A stretch of DNA of 64,000 nt from Monarcha castaneiventris obscurior. Its lineage: Eukaryota; Chordata; Aves; Passeriformes; Monarchidae. Each line of letters begins with the position of its first letter. Within the stretch, counting starts at the first letter, position 1. A model generated the notes under the pieces. The model did not search any database. It had not been told where the DNA came from and was given only the letters and a program-made list of their open reading frames with translations. The stretch spans positions 496,001 through 560,000 of the forward strand of contig JAMPIT010000481.1 in NCBI GenBank assembly GCA_026261815.1. Direction: 5' to 3'. Made by a program: the position numbers and the translations under genes. Positions 36,701 to 46,999 of this stretch are shown here, piece by piece.

Positions 36701-37860
36701 GAGGAGCATGAAGCAAAACTGCCAGTGAAATGCTGGATTTGAGACATTCTATACATTCCAAACCAACACGCTGTTCACGGCCATAATGCACCCTGAAGTA
36801 CTGCAACTCAGTCCATGGGCTGTTGGAAAGGCTGACCTGAGGTGAACTCCCAAGCCTCGGTGTTTTCCTGAGCACTCAAGACAGATCCAAATTCCATAGG
36901 TCACACTCACCCACTGGGGGTTAAATGCACCACATTCAAAACAGACCTGTGAGAGAAAAACAAGTATTTCTTCAATCTGCCATAACTGTCTGTGGGAAGC
37001 TTTCGTAGTGCAGCTCAAAAAGGCAAATCATGAAAACATAGAAAATAATTTCAGAGGGGAGAGTTCTTACTGTTTGGAAACACCTTCCCTGATAACATAA
37101 ACTTCCTTCAAGTATTTATTTATGCTCTTGGATTATAAAATTACTGTACTACTGGTTACAAAAAAACAGAGAGGAAATACACACAAGCAAATGGAAACTA
37201 CTAAGCAAAGAATAAGTTTTGATTTCATCTCCATATTATCTTCAGGGAGGAGAAAGTAACCAAACTGAATTCTTGAGGTTTCCTTGGCAAAATAAAGATG
37301 CAACATTTAAAGTCTGGAACATTTATTCAGCCACACTACAATTTGGCAGTAAATGGTAGCAGATCTAAGCAGAATCTTTTCTTTAGAAATAGCTTAATTG
37401 CTCATACATTGCAACAACTTCAGTTTTATGATCAGATTCACCACTCAAGATTTAATGTATTGATATAAATAAAACTGAATCTTTCCATGGACTATCACAT
37501 TTAAGCTTTGGTATAATCAAGCAACATGAAGTGGACCATTTTAATTTAAGCTGTGCCCCAGACACCACTTGTTGAAAAGACCCCAGGGGTTCCAGCATTA
37601 CTAGAACTTCTGAAATATTTGTGCCAAATATGCAGCAATATATTGTAATACATGTATGAGATATCCAAATTTCCATGTTACCATTAGTGAGCCATACCAC
37701 AAAGACAACAGCAGCTGTAGCAGACCCCAGTGTACATTTGGAGTAGGTAAAAAGCAAATTCAATTCAACAAAACTGATCTAAAGATCATAATTTTCTCAC
37801 ATTGTTCTCATCTTGTGCTCTGACTTCCTTGAGGACCTTCCTTGTTCTTGGACTTGCCAT
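24405..37860 (-). CDS. ARFGAP1: ARFGAP1, ADP-ribosylation factor GTPase-activating protein 1 (12 coding exons, complete)
   Basis: Twelve minus-strand coding exons sum to 1,239 nt, or 412 residues plus stop (human about 406). ARFGAP1 stimulates GTP hydrolysis on Arf1 at the Golgi and so controls COPI coat dynamics. The N-terminal ArfGAP zinc finger has Cys22, Cys25, Cys42 and Cys45 (CX2CX16CX2C) and the catalytic arginine finger Arg50 in SGKHRGLG. Two ALPS curvature-sensing regions follow: ALPS1 at about 199-234 ([20 protein letters not shown] onward) and ALPS2 at about 268-297 ([20 protein letters not shown] and onward). The tail has tryptophan motifs for coat adaptors ([22 protein letters not shown]). 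All internal borders are AG/GT with matching phases. The one oddity is the C-terminus, which ends NAWDDF rather than the human WDNQNW-type end. Identification is certain. Confidence 0.98.
24733..25191 (-). other. ARFGAP1 intron 12
   Basis: GT-AG intron with an unremarkable AT-rich sequence. Confidence 0.9.
25192..25268 (-). CDS. ARFGAP1: ARFGAP1 exon 12 (ALPS2)
   Basis: The exon is 77 nt. It encodes [19 protein letters not shown], then PDDNSE, ending in AG of a split arginine codon before donor GTAATT. Confidence 0.97.
25269..26387 (-). other. ARFGAP1 intron 11
   Basis: GT-AG intron. It contains the TTTTA microsatellite at 25841-25860 and nothing else recognisable. Confidence 0.9.
25841..25860. 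repeat. (TTTTA)n microsatellite
   Basis: Four pentanucleotide units in ARFGAP1 intron 11. Confidence 0.85.
26388..26447 (-). CDS. ARFGAP1: ARFGAP1 exon 11 (start of ALPS2)
   Basis: The exon is 60 nt, symmetric phase 0, and encodes [20 protein letters not shown] (residues 259-278). The GVSQLASK end begins the second curvature-sensing helix. Confidence 0.97.
26448..27728 (-). other. ARFGAP1 intron 10
   Basis: GT-AG intron, AT-rich, with the 23-bp tandem duplication at 26678-26723. Confidence 0.9.
26678..26723. repeat. 23-bp perfect tandem duplication
   Basis: A 23-bp unit beginning ACACCCAGTTTGAGGCAGG occurs twice head to tail without a mismatch, which suggests a recent duplication. Confidence 0.92.
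27729..27785 (-). CDS. ARFGAP1: ARFGAP1 exon 10
   Basis: The exon is 57 nt, symmetric phase 0, and encodes [19 protein letters not shown] (residues 240-258), closely matching the mammalian segment. Confidence 0.97.
27786..30895 (-). other. ARFGAP1 intron 9 (3,110 bp)
   Basis: GT-AG intron, AT-rich. No repeat, RNA gene or other exon recognised. Confidence 0.85.
30896..30928 (-). CDS. ARFGAP1: ARFGAP1 exon 9 (33-nt microexon, end of ALPS1)
   Basis: The exon encodes only [11 protein letters not shown] (residues 229-239), with acceptor TTTTCACAG and donor GTGATT, phase 0 on both sides. Its small symmetric size makes clean skipping possible. Confidence 0.95.
30929..31899 (-). other. ARFGAP1 intron 8
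   Basis: GT-AG intron between the two exons that complete ALPS1. AT-rich; nothing recognisable. Confidence 0.85.
31900..31956 (-). CDS. ARFGAP1: ARFGAP1 exon 8 (ALPS1 core)
   Basis: The exon is 57 nt and encodes [19 protein letters not shown] (residues 210-228), phase 0 on both sides, donor GTAAGT. Ser/Thr/Gly fill the polar face and Trp/Phe/Ile the apolar face, as expected for an ALPS helix. Confidence 0.97.
31957..33330 (-). other. ARFGAP1 intron 7
   Basis: GT-AG intron. A pyrimidine-rich stretch at about 32.85-33.25 kb produces a long antisense ORF that I judge to be chance. Confidence 0.85.
33331..33427 (-). CDS. ARFGAP1: ARFGAP1 exon 7 (start of ALPS1)
   Basis: The exon is 97 nt. It encodes [20 protein letters not shown] and [12 protein letters not shown], ending in phase 0 at donor GTAAGG. 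The last 11 residues (199-209) open the first curvature-sensing helix. Confidence 0.97.
33428..33912 (-). other. ARFGAP1 intron 6
   Basis: GT-AG intron with nothing recognisable. Confidence 0.85.
33913..33999 (-). CDS. ARFGAP1: ARFGAP1 exon 6
   Basis: The exon is 87 nt. It completes arginine (CG|T) and contains [19 protein letters not shown], ending in GG of a glycine codon. The [11 protein letters not shown] block is conserved in ARFGAP1. Confidence 0.97.
34000..34669 (-). other. ARFGAP1 intron 5
   Basis: GT-AG intron. A small repeat of TGTATCTGATGCTGTATCTG type lies near 34615-34640; otherwise plain. Confidence 0.85.
34670..34770 (-). CDS. ARFGAP1: ARFGAP1 exon 5
   Basis: The exon is 101 nt. 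It encodes [20 protein letters not shown] and [13 protein letters not shown] plus CG of a split arginine codon. The NWTPPQP motif is shared with mammalian ARFGAP1. Confidence 0.97.
34771..35686 (-). other. ARFGAP1 intron 4
   Basis: GT-AG intron with nothing recognisable. Confidence 0.85.
35687..35858 (-). CDS. ARFGAP1: ARFGAP1 exon 4 (rest of the ArfGAP domain)
   Basis: The exon is 172 nt. It completes serine (AG|T), then encodes [37 protein letters not shown] and [20 protein letters not shown]. Phase 0 at donor GTAAGC. Confidence 0.98.
35859..36836 (-). other. ARFGAP1 intron 3
   Basis: GT-AG intron. It carries the CR1 3'-end fragment at 36211-36271. Confidence 0.9.
36211..36271 (+). mobile_element. 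CR1 LINE 3'-end fragment
   Basis: It reads GACAGTTGGACTGGATGATC, continues through TTAGAGATCTTTTCCAACC, and ends in the CR1 tail repeat ATTCTATGATTCTATG. It lies antisense to ARFGAP1 in intron 3. Confidence 0.9.
36837..36946 (-). CDS. ARFGAP1: ARFGAP1 exon 3 (ArfGAP zinc finger and arginine finger)
   Basis: The exon is 110 nt. It encodes [12 protein letters not shown], then [19 protein letters not shown] and LGVHL plus AG of a split serine codon. It holds all four zinc cysteines and the catalytic Arg50. Confidence 0.98.
36947..37800 (-). other. ARFGAP1 intron 2
   Basis: GT-AG intron with nothing recognisable. Confidence 0.85.
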
Positions 37861-37864
37861 GATT
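37801..37864 (-). CDS. ARFGAP1: ARFGAP1 exon 2 (start codon)
   Basis: Acceptor TTTTGCAG is followed by 4 nt of 5' leader and ATG at 37860. It encodes [20 protein letters not shown] and ends in phase 0 at donor GTGAGA. The translated part is 37801-37860. Confidence 0.97.
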
Positions 37865-40800
37865 CTGCAAAAGGGAGAAAAAGAAAAAACTAAGTCATGA
37901 TCACGGATTTGATTCTGGTAGGATGCTCAGTACCTCACAAGCACAGCTCTGTGACAAAGAGCTTGGAATCTAAACCACTGACTCACAACCAGCTGCAGAG
38001 GAAAAACAGACAAACCAAACCACCACAAACCCCACAATCTTACTTTTCCATTTACTTTGCACTTCTAGGGGGATTTAGTCATCTTAACTCCATCAGTGGA
38101 ATGGTGTAATTCAGTCATGGCTGAAAAGTGGGCAGGGGGTGATAAACACGGGAATTCTTCAGTGTCACAAATTGTATCAAAACAGACTCTACTGGATGCT
38201 GCTCCCAGACCCATCCACCACCCTTCCTGAAAGCACTTCATAACATCCATGATTTCACGGGATCACATGCACACAACTCATCAGATCTATGGAAAAAATA
38301 ACAGAAACTCTTACACTTAAGAGTGCTGAACACATTGCTAACCTCTTACCAGATGATACAAGAACTTGTAATTTTCCAGAAATGTTGAGTTTGCTTGTCA
38401 ACCGAATTCTAGGAAATTAAGGTAATTATTGGGACCTTTACAGAAAACAGAATTTTAATTCAACAGGCATGTCTCGCTGGCAGACCACATCATCTCACTC
38501 TAATTTTTATGACGCAGAAAACAGCAGGGAGCCGTGTCAAGCTATGGCTAAAATTCACATTAACACAAAAAATATGATTCACACACAGTACACAGCCTGA
38601 AAAAACCCGAAGTACACAAAGCACTCATAATTAGAAGAACTGTAGTGTAGGGTGCAGCATAAGACTGCAATTTAGATAAAAAATAAACTCCTATTTCCAA
38701 CTAACAGCATCATATTTAAATTAACTTTAAATAAATAACATCTGTTCTCCCTTTTTACTTCCTCTCCATCTTTTCATTTCTACTCCAGAAAACAAACTTC
38801 TAAGGTGTAATAAAGACAGAAGTCACCAAGCTGACTAGAAACAGCATCAGCTACTAAATGTCAAGCTTACTGGCCAGTCAAGATGCAAACCATAGAACAG
38901 CAGGTTGGTATTTTCACCAAGTACTGGTGTGAGAGGCAAAAATGCCTTTATGCAACTCTCTGACACTATTTCACTATGCTATTTGACAAAGTAATCAAAA
39001 GTCCTTAGAACATCTATAAAATGAACAAGCTCACAAAAAATTTAGCAGGTAAATGATTAAGTGTTACCATAAAACTGCCACAGCCCTAGGGCATGGAGGG
39101 AGGATGTATCTTTAATAAATAAAAGAAGGGTGTTTAAAAAGGAAAAGTGCTACAGGTAAGAAACCATTGTATTTGTATGACTGATGTCAACTTCTTAGAA
39201 ATCTCTAGAGTAGAGCAATACAATAAACAGTGCTGTGCATCACCAGCTAAGATAACATGACTCAGAAAGGAGAAAGCTCAGTGTTGTACCTATGTATTGC
39301 CACTGCTAAATGCAGGTGTTTGTTGCAGAACTCTTTTATTCCTCTGTAAACATCTTGGTGACAAATGCTTAATTCTGTGGAATTTAAGGGGCACTGTTTT
39401 CACTGATGTTTAGAATGTGCTACCTTTTCAGCCTTAATTACTTTGTATTAGGCAAAACCAGGTAATTGTGATAAAAGTTTTAGATTCATAAGGTTGCTAC
39501 AAGTAGTGGTGAATAAAATCTTCCTGTCATCCTGCATTAAAATAAAACTGGACAGTTATTTTTATCAATAATCTGATAAGAATTGTGTAACTTTCAGAAC
39601 AGGAGAATGAAAGTGTGGCAAGTGACCCCTCATATAATGAAACACACCTTTTCCAATAGCATTTCAGTAACACTTAACCTTCCATAACTTACTCATGTGC
39701 ACGTGAGCAGGGGGGGAAATAACACTACAGGAATTTCCTTATGTCCTAAGTAACAACCATAAACACATTTACGTGGCTCCCAGTCCATGTCTTCAATTCC
39801 ACTACTTGCCCCTGGTGAGGTAAGGGAGAATTCTTCCTCTGCAGTACAGAAATTAAGTAAATAACTCAGCAGGAACAGCCAGACAAGAGTGCACCCTCTG
39901 GGCCCTCCTCTTTGCCATTATTGCTGCTTTCTCTTTGCATGCCAACGCCTCTTCCTCAGGAATGAATTCCCTCAGCATCTCCTTATACATTACGGACAAC
40001 TTCCAAGGCTCCTCTCTTTGGCTGGATGGTCAATCCTCTTACCACTACCCTTCCTTTACCATTTTTCCTCCTTTTTCACAGGTTTTCAATCAGAATAACC
40101 AACAAAGGCAGTCTACACGCAAAAGCCTTCCAGCCTCAATGGCAGATGAGCACTGCTGGAGCTGAACAGGAAAGCTGAAGAGTCTTCCCACTCCAATTCT
40201 GCACGTCACAGGAACTGTCTCTAAAACAGAAAGTTACATCCATCCTCCAACAGCCAATATCCAGCCCCCTTTGTGTTTATACACGAGTTTCAGATCTCCA
40301 GCTCCAAGGTGATAAGAGGAAGCAATTGCTTTTGGTTCTGCACCAAGTTCCCTGCCCAATCCATTATGTCTGTCTGGTGGGAACTCAGATCTTCATCCAC
40401 ACCATGACGTCCAAGAAAGGAGAAGGTAACTAAAGCCACTAACTTTTCACCTTGTCCTCCTCTACCAATTGCAACTAAAGAACAAGGAAAAAATGTCATG
40501 TTCTAAGCTTTCCAATAAGTAATGTCTTTACAAGTGACTAGTTTATTTTTTATGCTTTTCCCACAAAGTTTTAAGGGCTCAAATTGTCACTGATTACCAC
40601 CAAAAAGCTGAGCCCTGGTAGGTGACTGGACATATAACCACTGTGCTATTTAAGTTTCATGACTAAATACAGAAGAAAGAAGCTGCACAGCCACCTTTAG
40701 AAATATACATTCTTTGGATCTAATATAAATGGACATAAGCAGTAAAGAAAACGTTTAGTTTAGGAGAAAGTTTCCATTGAAAAACATGAATATTTTCCAT

Positions 40801-41240
40801 TGAAAAATATGAAAATATGAATATTTTTGACTAAGGGTTCCAAAGTGGAAACAGACAGCTTCACACACGTATTTCCCAAACAATCTGCTCCCAGAGCAAA
40901 AACTAGATGTGCACAATATGAGTTTTCTGGTTATAAAATCTTTAGTTTCTAAACACAAACAAAAAGGCAGAAGTGGACTAGAAGTGGAAGTAATCTAATA
41001 GGACTTTGCTCCTCTGATGCAGCAGCAAATTCAGAGCCAACCTGCAAAGGCCTTTGCAATTCAGTGCACGAAGAGCCAGCGGCTGACGTGGCCCCGTGAG
41101 TCCCATCAGTGCAAAAAGGGCACAGAGGCTGAATAAACCCTTGGAATCACACACTGCGCCCATCTCCTTGGAGCTGTCACGGCTCACGTTCGCAAATACA
41201 CCAAAGGCACACTTTTAAAGCGGCGCAGCTTCACACTCAC
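37865..41240 (-). other. ARFGAP1 intron 1
   Basis: About 3.4 kb between the putative non-coding exon and the start-codon exon. The left border is certain; the right border depends on the exon 1 call. It contains an imperfect 23-bp AT-rich duplication at about 40771-40828. Confidence 0.6.
40771..40828. repeat. AT-rich imperfect tandem duplication
   Basis: TTTCCATTGAAAAACATGAA recurs 23 bp later with one change, then GAAAATATGAATATT extends the pattern. Confidence 0.75.
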
Positions 41241-41520
41241 CCAGCGCTTCGCAGGGCCGAGAGAAGGGCGATTCCTTTAGGCACACCTGCGGTACCCGGA
41301 TCCCAGCGGCGTCCTGGAGCCTCCCTCAAAACATGGCCGGGTTCCGCCGAGCCCTCCGGCCTTTGCTTGCTGGGCAAGAAAATAACGCAGGAAAAGCTGA
41401 AATAGCGGGCAGGGAGATGCCTCCTGCCCGCCACGCCAGCCCGGCACCGGCACCTCGCCCGCCCTCGGGACCGTCCTGTGTGACAGCGCGGGGGCCGGGC
41501 CCGAGCGCCGCCACCTCAGC

Positions 41521-41560
41521 GCTGCGCTGCGCTGGGCTGGGCTGGGCTGGGCCGGGCTGG
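41521..41560. repeat. (GCTGG)n-like pentanucleotide repeat
   Basis: GCTGC units give way to repeated GCTGG units, with one GCCGG, inside the ARFGAP1 promoter island. Confidence 0.85.
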
Positions 41561-41652
41561 CGGGGCACGGGCGAGCCCGGCACAGCGAACCCCGGCTTGG
41601 AAGGCCGCGGGGACGGGGACGCACCACGGCCCCGAGCAGCACCGCCGGCCCT

Positions 41653-41702
41653 GGTCCCGATCCCGGTGCCGATCCCAGTCCCGGTGCCGATCCCAGTCCC
41701 GG
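41653..41702. repeat. 18-bp GC-rich tandem repeat
   Basis: The unit GTGCCGATCCCAGTCCCG is present in two perfect copies (41666-41701), with a degenerate copy to the left. Confidence 0.85.
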
Positions 41703-41748
41703 CCGCCGGCCCGGTCCCGCCCGGCGCCGCCGACGTTGCAGGGAGCGA

Positions 41749-41759
41749 GGCATTGTGGG
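41749..41759 (-). promoter_or_regulatory. Possible ZNF143-type site
   Basis: Minus-strand CCCACAATGCC fits the core (CCCA-N-AATGC) of the ZNF143/SBS motif common in housekeeping promoters. Its place at the upstream edge of the ARFGAP1 island is typical. It is a match by eye only. Confidence 0.45.
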
Positions 41760-42204
41760 CGCGCTCCTTAACCCGCTGCGCGCCGGGGCGGGCGGGAAAC
41801 GCCGAAAACACCCCGTTATATCCGACTTCGTGTGCTCCAGGGAGAAGTTTAAAGGATTTGTTTCAACCAGGCAATGCTGAAATAAAGCTTTAAAGCGGAC
41901 CCTGGGCGCGCGCTGCTCTCGGTGCAGTTCCAGGCTGCAGAAACGACCTCCGGGGCTTATCTCTGAGAGGAGGCTGCCCGTGGGAGTGAATTACGTGGAA
42001 TTATGTGGATTTTGCTCAGACACTTATTGATGTGAGCGAAGTGGGGTTAGCAGCTGATGCCTCATGTTGCTCCCAGGCTGGGAATAGCAGATTGAGGGGC
42101 TGGTTGGACCGCCAGGCCTCCCCCAGCTTCACGTCCAGCTCTGCGGGCGCTGCTGCGGTCACACCGGAGCACTGGGTTGGTTTGGGGCACCACACTATAA
42201 GGAA

Positions 42205-42665
42205 GATCTAAAGCCACTAAGGAGCATCCGAAGGGGGGACACAAGGATGAGGAAGGGTCTAGGGAAAGCCACTAGAGGAGTGGCTGAGGGTGCTTGGCTT
42301 GTTCAGCCTGAAGGAGACGCCATCGAGGTCTGCAGCTTCCTCATGAGGGGAAGTGGAGGAACAGCTCCCATCTCTGCTCTCTGGTGCCTGGTAATAGGAC
42401 AAAAGGGGATGGCTGAAACGATGCCCAGGGGAGGTTTAGGTTGGAGATTAGGAAAAGATTCTTCCCCCAGAGGGTGGTCAGGCACTGAACAGGCTCCCCA
42501 GGGAATGGTCACAGCCCCAAGGCTGCCAGAGCTCAAGGAGCATTTGGACAACGCTCTCAGGGATGCACAGGGTGGGATTTTGCGGTTTCCTGTGCAGGGC
42601 CAGGAGTTGGACTCAATGATCCCTGTGTGTCCCCAATGTCCCCTTCCAACTCAGGACTTTGTCTC
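42205..42665 (+). mobile_element. CR1 LINE 3' region, about 460 bp
   Basis: The order of blocks is that of the avian CR1 3' region: GGCTTGTTCAGCCTGAAGGA, the AATAGGACAAAAGGGGATGG segment, GGTTTAGGTTGGAGATTAGG, the GAACAGGCTCCCCAGGGAAT segment, and GAGTTGGACTCAATGATCC then CCCCTTCCAACTCAGGACTT. Any ORF across it is repeat-derived. Confidence 0.93.
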
Positions 42666-42879
42666 CAGAGATCCTCCCAAAGGTGAGGGTGGATCAGATG
42701 GAAAGAGCACCCGGAGTTGCTTTGCGGTGCTTAGAAGCACGGGCCAGGTGAGCACATTTATGCCATCATTAATTTCTTTTTCATGGTCAGCTGTAGGCAC
42801 AGGGCAATGGTTTAGTATTTACGTCTGAAGCCCACAGAGACAATACGCTGCTCATTTCAGTGCAACTCCTAGTCTGGCC

Positions 42880-43250
42880 TCCGTACTTAATAAGTAGGCT
42901 ATTATCTGACTATCAGTGCACGGGAGATTAACGGGAGCCATTTTCATTACCATTAATGGTGGCTACACACATAATGCTCTCACATCAATGAGAAGATAAT
43001 GGGCCCTTAAGTGTGCATGTGTAAGGCCGACAGAGGAAGGGGTATGAAATATAAAGCAAACTCGGCTTAAATAATTTGCTTTTCCAGTTAAGAAGAAAGT
43101 AATCTCTTCTCATAAGCACCATCATTTTCTGGTAAACGTGAACCAACAGGCAATGAGGTTCCCATTACACAAATGCTGTGTTACAGGCTCTAATGAGCAT
43201 ATTAATCTTTGTTTTTCCATATAATTGGTAGATATTGCAGTGATTGGTGT
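42880..43250. promoter_or_regulatory. TAAT-rich block, candidate conserved regulatory element
   Basis: This non-coding stretch is dense in TAAT/ATTA cores and holds the perfect 12-bp palindrome ACCATTAATGGT (42949-42960), a paired-homeodomain-like site. It looks like conserved enhancer sequence between ARFGAP1 and NKAIN4, but that is a guess without an alignment. Confidence 0.25.
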
Positions 43251-43259
43251 TGGCATTGG

Positions 43260-46200
43260 CTGTGCAGTGGTTCTGGGTGAATGTGTGTGCTCACAGCCTG
43301 AGCCAGGAGTCATCCTCAACCCCAGACACACAGTGAGCAGCAAAGACTCACCTACGTGAGGGCTGCGGGATGGGGCTGGATGGTGTGCCGTAGGAATGAA
43401 GGGATGCCACAAACATTTGTCTTTCTCAGCAAGCAAATAAATGCATGCCATTCCCTGGCAAGTCCAGTTTGCACCGTTCCAGGAATTTGGGATGGGTGCA
43501 TAGCTCTCTCCCCATCTCTGCTATGTGTGGCAAATGTCTATTCTGAGATAATAGATAATGCCAAGACGAAACATTTACAAAGGCAGCCTGCACTGCCTTC
43601 ACTACTTGTTCTCTTTATCTGCTTATGAACTGTTTCTAGCTTGAAACTAAATGACAAATATTTTTAGCACAATTGCCATTGTTATAATTGTTATGCCCAA
43701 TGTCAAGAACATATGAAACATGATGATAAGGAACAAATTACAGCATAAAATAATACAAGGCAGGCACGGTATCCTTGAGCTGTTTTCCATGTTGAGATTT
43801 TCCAGATAGAAATCATTTTGCTTGGCTTCAAAAGGACAATACGAAAACATGTAAAGGTCAGTCTGATTTGAGAGCACAGAAAACAGCTAGAGCCAAATTC
43901 TGCAGAGATTTCATGAATAACTTCACCATAATTGCAGTGAAGAAGACTAATAGCAAGTGGAAGCTTACTAAGATAAGCTACCTAGTGTGCAATTTTGCTT
44001 GTAAGTTAATGATTTTGTTTGATGGCTTTGAAACTTCTTAGGGGAAAAAATCTCTGGAATAGGATTTAAACCAAAGAGCATTCATTTTCACTTTTTCCAG
44101 TTTTACAGATTTACTAAACCCTTTCTAATCTATTAATAAGACTAGGTTTTGGTTATTAAATATTGCAGTCCTTGACATAAATGAAGCAGCATTACCACTT
44201 GGTTTAAATCACACAAAAATACCTGAAAAATTCTCTTCTAGAATAGCAGACAGCCTGGGCTTCAGATATTAAAGGCAAAAGAGATACCACAAAACCCTGT
44301 TTTGACTTGTTTACTGATGCCTATGTAGGCTGAATTACAACACTCAGTAGCAGCAGCACTTGTCATGGACTGAGAAACTGTGGATTTTTATTGCCTTTTT
44401 CCCTCCCAACACACCTGAGATGAGCCACTATATCAGGATGTCACAACACTTAAATTGAGGGGGAACAAGAAGGAACGCAGATCCCTTCTTAGATAAATCT
44501 ATTTAATAAATCTGAGGAGCAAGGAGCGAGGAATGGACCTGTTTGCATGATAAATGTCACCGCTGGAATTGTGCGCTGTCAGTGTGTGTGACTTATGTAA
44601 CTGTGAATAACATACAGCTGTGAATGTAACACAGAACTGTGCCTGTAACTGTGCGAACAATAATGCAACCCCAAACTCGGCCCCTCTAGTGCCAGGAGAA
44701 GTCTGGTTAATTGATGGGACTGTGGTAACACCCTTTTCCTGCAGGGTTTTTTGGTACTTCTGCGCGTTGCATGCTCTGAGTAGCACCCCGTCAACTTCAG
44801 GTTGTCACCTGAGCCACCAAAGACTTCATCTCATTTTCAACTTCATGGGCTTGAGAGTTCAGAGTGACTTTGTAGAGGGTCTTATCTTTGTAAATCTCGA
44901 CAGAAGGTTCCTACTAATGTTATGTCACATAAAAAAATACTAGAAAAATAATATGTGAAGTGTTTTCTGCCATGGGATGAAACACCAGTTGTTATTAAAT
45001 GTTTCTTTTTATATTATTATTTATTATGCTGAATGAATAAGTTATTTTTTATTAATCATAGCACTCAGGATTATTGATATTCATTGCATTTGGCAACCAC
45101 AGCCTAGCAAACTTACCCAGCTACAATGAATATTGCCATTAAGCTACAGAAATGTCACATGCACTTAATAAAACAATCTCTTCCCTTTCCTTGTACAAGG
45201 GAACATTACTTTTTTCCTTCCTTTTCAGCTGAGAAACCCGTGTTTTCTGATACATTTTCTCAGTTAACTCGACACTGACACAAATTAGTAACTCCATCTA
45301 ATGACCTGCACTGCTGGTGATCAGGCACCAGAAGCCAGACTTTAGGCAGGGGTTCAGTCCTACAGCTAAATCAGAGTCCTGCCTATGCCATGACCACCCA
45401 CCACAGGCTCCAGCACTGAATTTTATGTCCAGCTCTTCAAAGCACAGACAAGATCAGGACAGTAATCAACCCCCATCTTTCCCTTGCATATTTATAGGGA
45501 ATTCACTTCTGATTGAGCTCCCTGTGCCCACTCCCCCACACAGCTGGGAGGGCATTTTAATGTGTACCCATCAGGTCACTCAGACATCGTTTCATTATAT
45601 TTTTCCACCTCAGAGCTAGAGCCGAAACAAAACTTAAGCAGACACTTGTATTTAGGAGCCCCCATCAGTCCTTCTCTCTGTGCCTGTTTTTTTCATTTCA
45701 AAAATTAAACAAAATTTAAAGAGCTTTTATATGAGACAACAGGAAGCTTTACTCTGATATTAGAACAGCAAACAGAAAAGCAACCTTTTATTTGAAAAGC
45801 AGCTGTTACTCCATGCAGCTTTAACTTTGTGCTAATGTCACATCCATTGGTTTCACATCACAGTTTGTAGCACTGTCAATCAAAGCTGTCAAAGTGGCCA
45901 GCTTGGTCCAGGAGAGGGAAAAAGCCTGGAAGTGCTGCTTGAATCTACTCTGTGGATATTCAGAATGAACTCTGGGCGGCTGGTTCAAGTGGCTTATTTC
46001 CAAGGCAATTAAGTCTTTCTTAAGTAAATGTGTGTAAAAAATGCTCCCTCAGCCTGGTGGTACCTGACACTGCTGACTTCTTAATACGCATTAGCTCTCC
46101 TTGGCTGGGATTAGAGACAATATCACTGAAAACACAGCAGAAAAATAGCTGGGTTTGTGTGTGTATGTGTTGGAATATCTTTGGACTGCACTTTCCATCC

Positions 46201-46740
46201 CTTCCTTGGGGCAGGACACAGAAACGCCAGCTCCTGACATTGCACACCCACACTGCTGCAGATGTCCTTCAAAAGACATGCTGAGAGAAACTCGTTATTG
46301 ATTTCTTCTCCATCACATCACTTGAGACTTGTTAAATTGGCTCGGGGAAGTTTGTAATCATTTGAGAGGAAAAAATGATTCCTAAGCAAATGGGGAAGCA
46401 GCTTTTCTAAATGAGAGCGCCCTAAGCCAGTGCCCGAAACTGGAGACTGCTCTCACCCTTCAGGCTCTCTTTTTTGTCATATCATTTGAGAAATGCAACT
46501 GTTGCATGGAAACCTTGAATAATCACTTGGTATCAATACCCAGGGACCCTGGCAGCTGCACTGAATTACTTCTTGGTCACAGTCCCTAGTGGAACTGCGG
46601 CTTGAAATGTGGCTGCAGTCATGCCAGCTACTCGGATTGCTCGGCTGAGGTGCTGGGGTGTCAGCTGTGCTTCCCCTGCGGGGTTTAACCCTTCGGGCAC
46701 TGCCTCCTCTCTGCTCCAGGCTGTGCCTGTTTTGTCATGA
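43260..46740. other. Intergenic spacer, no recognised feature
   Basis: AT-rich sequence. No exon, RNA gene or clear repeat seen. Confidence 0.5.
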
Positions 46741-46747
46741 ATGCTGA

Positions 46748-46990
46748 CATAGAATCATACAAGGATTCTCAAGGTCCGACTCCTGGCCCTGCACAGGACA
46801 ATTCCTTCATGTGGCTGAGAGTGTTGTCGAAACACTCTCTCTGTGAGCTCTGCCAGTCTTGGAGGCAAGACCACTTCCCTGGGGGGCTGTCCCAATGCCC
46901 AACCACCCTCTGGGGGCAGAACCTGCTCCAAATATCGAACCTAAACCTCTCCTGACACAACTTCATGCTGTTTCCTGGGTCTTAGGCCTG
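46748..46990 (-). mobile_element. CR1 LINE 3' region, about 240 bp
   Basis: It begins ATAGAATCATACAAGGATTC (reverse-complemented CR1 3' tail) and continues with AGACCACTTCCCTGGGGGGC, CCCAACCACCCTCTGGGGGC and AACCTAAACCTCTCCTGACA, all standard CR1 blocks in minus orientation. Confidence 0.93.
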
Positions 46991-46999
46991 CACATGCCA

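Larger units (their letters stand above)
41241..41750 (-). other. ARFGAP1: Probable ARFGAP1 non-coding exon 1
   Basis: Exon 2 starts with only 4 nt of leader, so an upstream exon is required. On the minus strand a strong donor, GCGCTGG|GTGAGT, ends an exon at 41241 within the CpG island. A weaker alternative GCAG|GTGTGC lies near 41289. The 5' end is a guess. Confidence 0.45.
41330..41850 (-). promoter_or_regulatory. ARFGAP1: CpG-island promoter of ARFGAP1
   Basis: This block is very GC- and CpG-rich with no TATA box. It contains a CCCACAATGCC element (see separate entry) and two GC-rich tandem repeats. It sits 3.4-4 kb upstream of the start codon and abuts the putative non-coding exon. Confidence 0.75.

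Noticed and set aside
41333..41893. Plus-strand ORF of 186 codons in the ARFGAP1 promoter
   Set aside because: It is a CpG-island and tandem-repeat artefact with repeated Pro-Val/Ile-Pro units.
42247..42828. Plus-strand ORF of 193 codons
   Set aside because: Most of it lies inside the CR1 3' region, which is not the reverse-transcriptase coding part.
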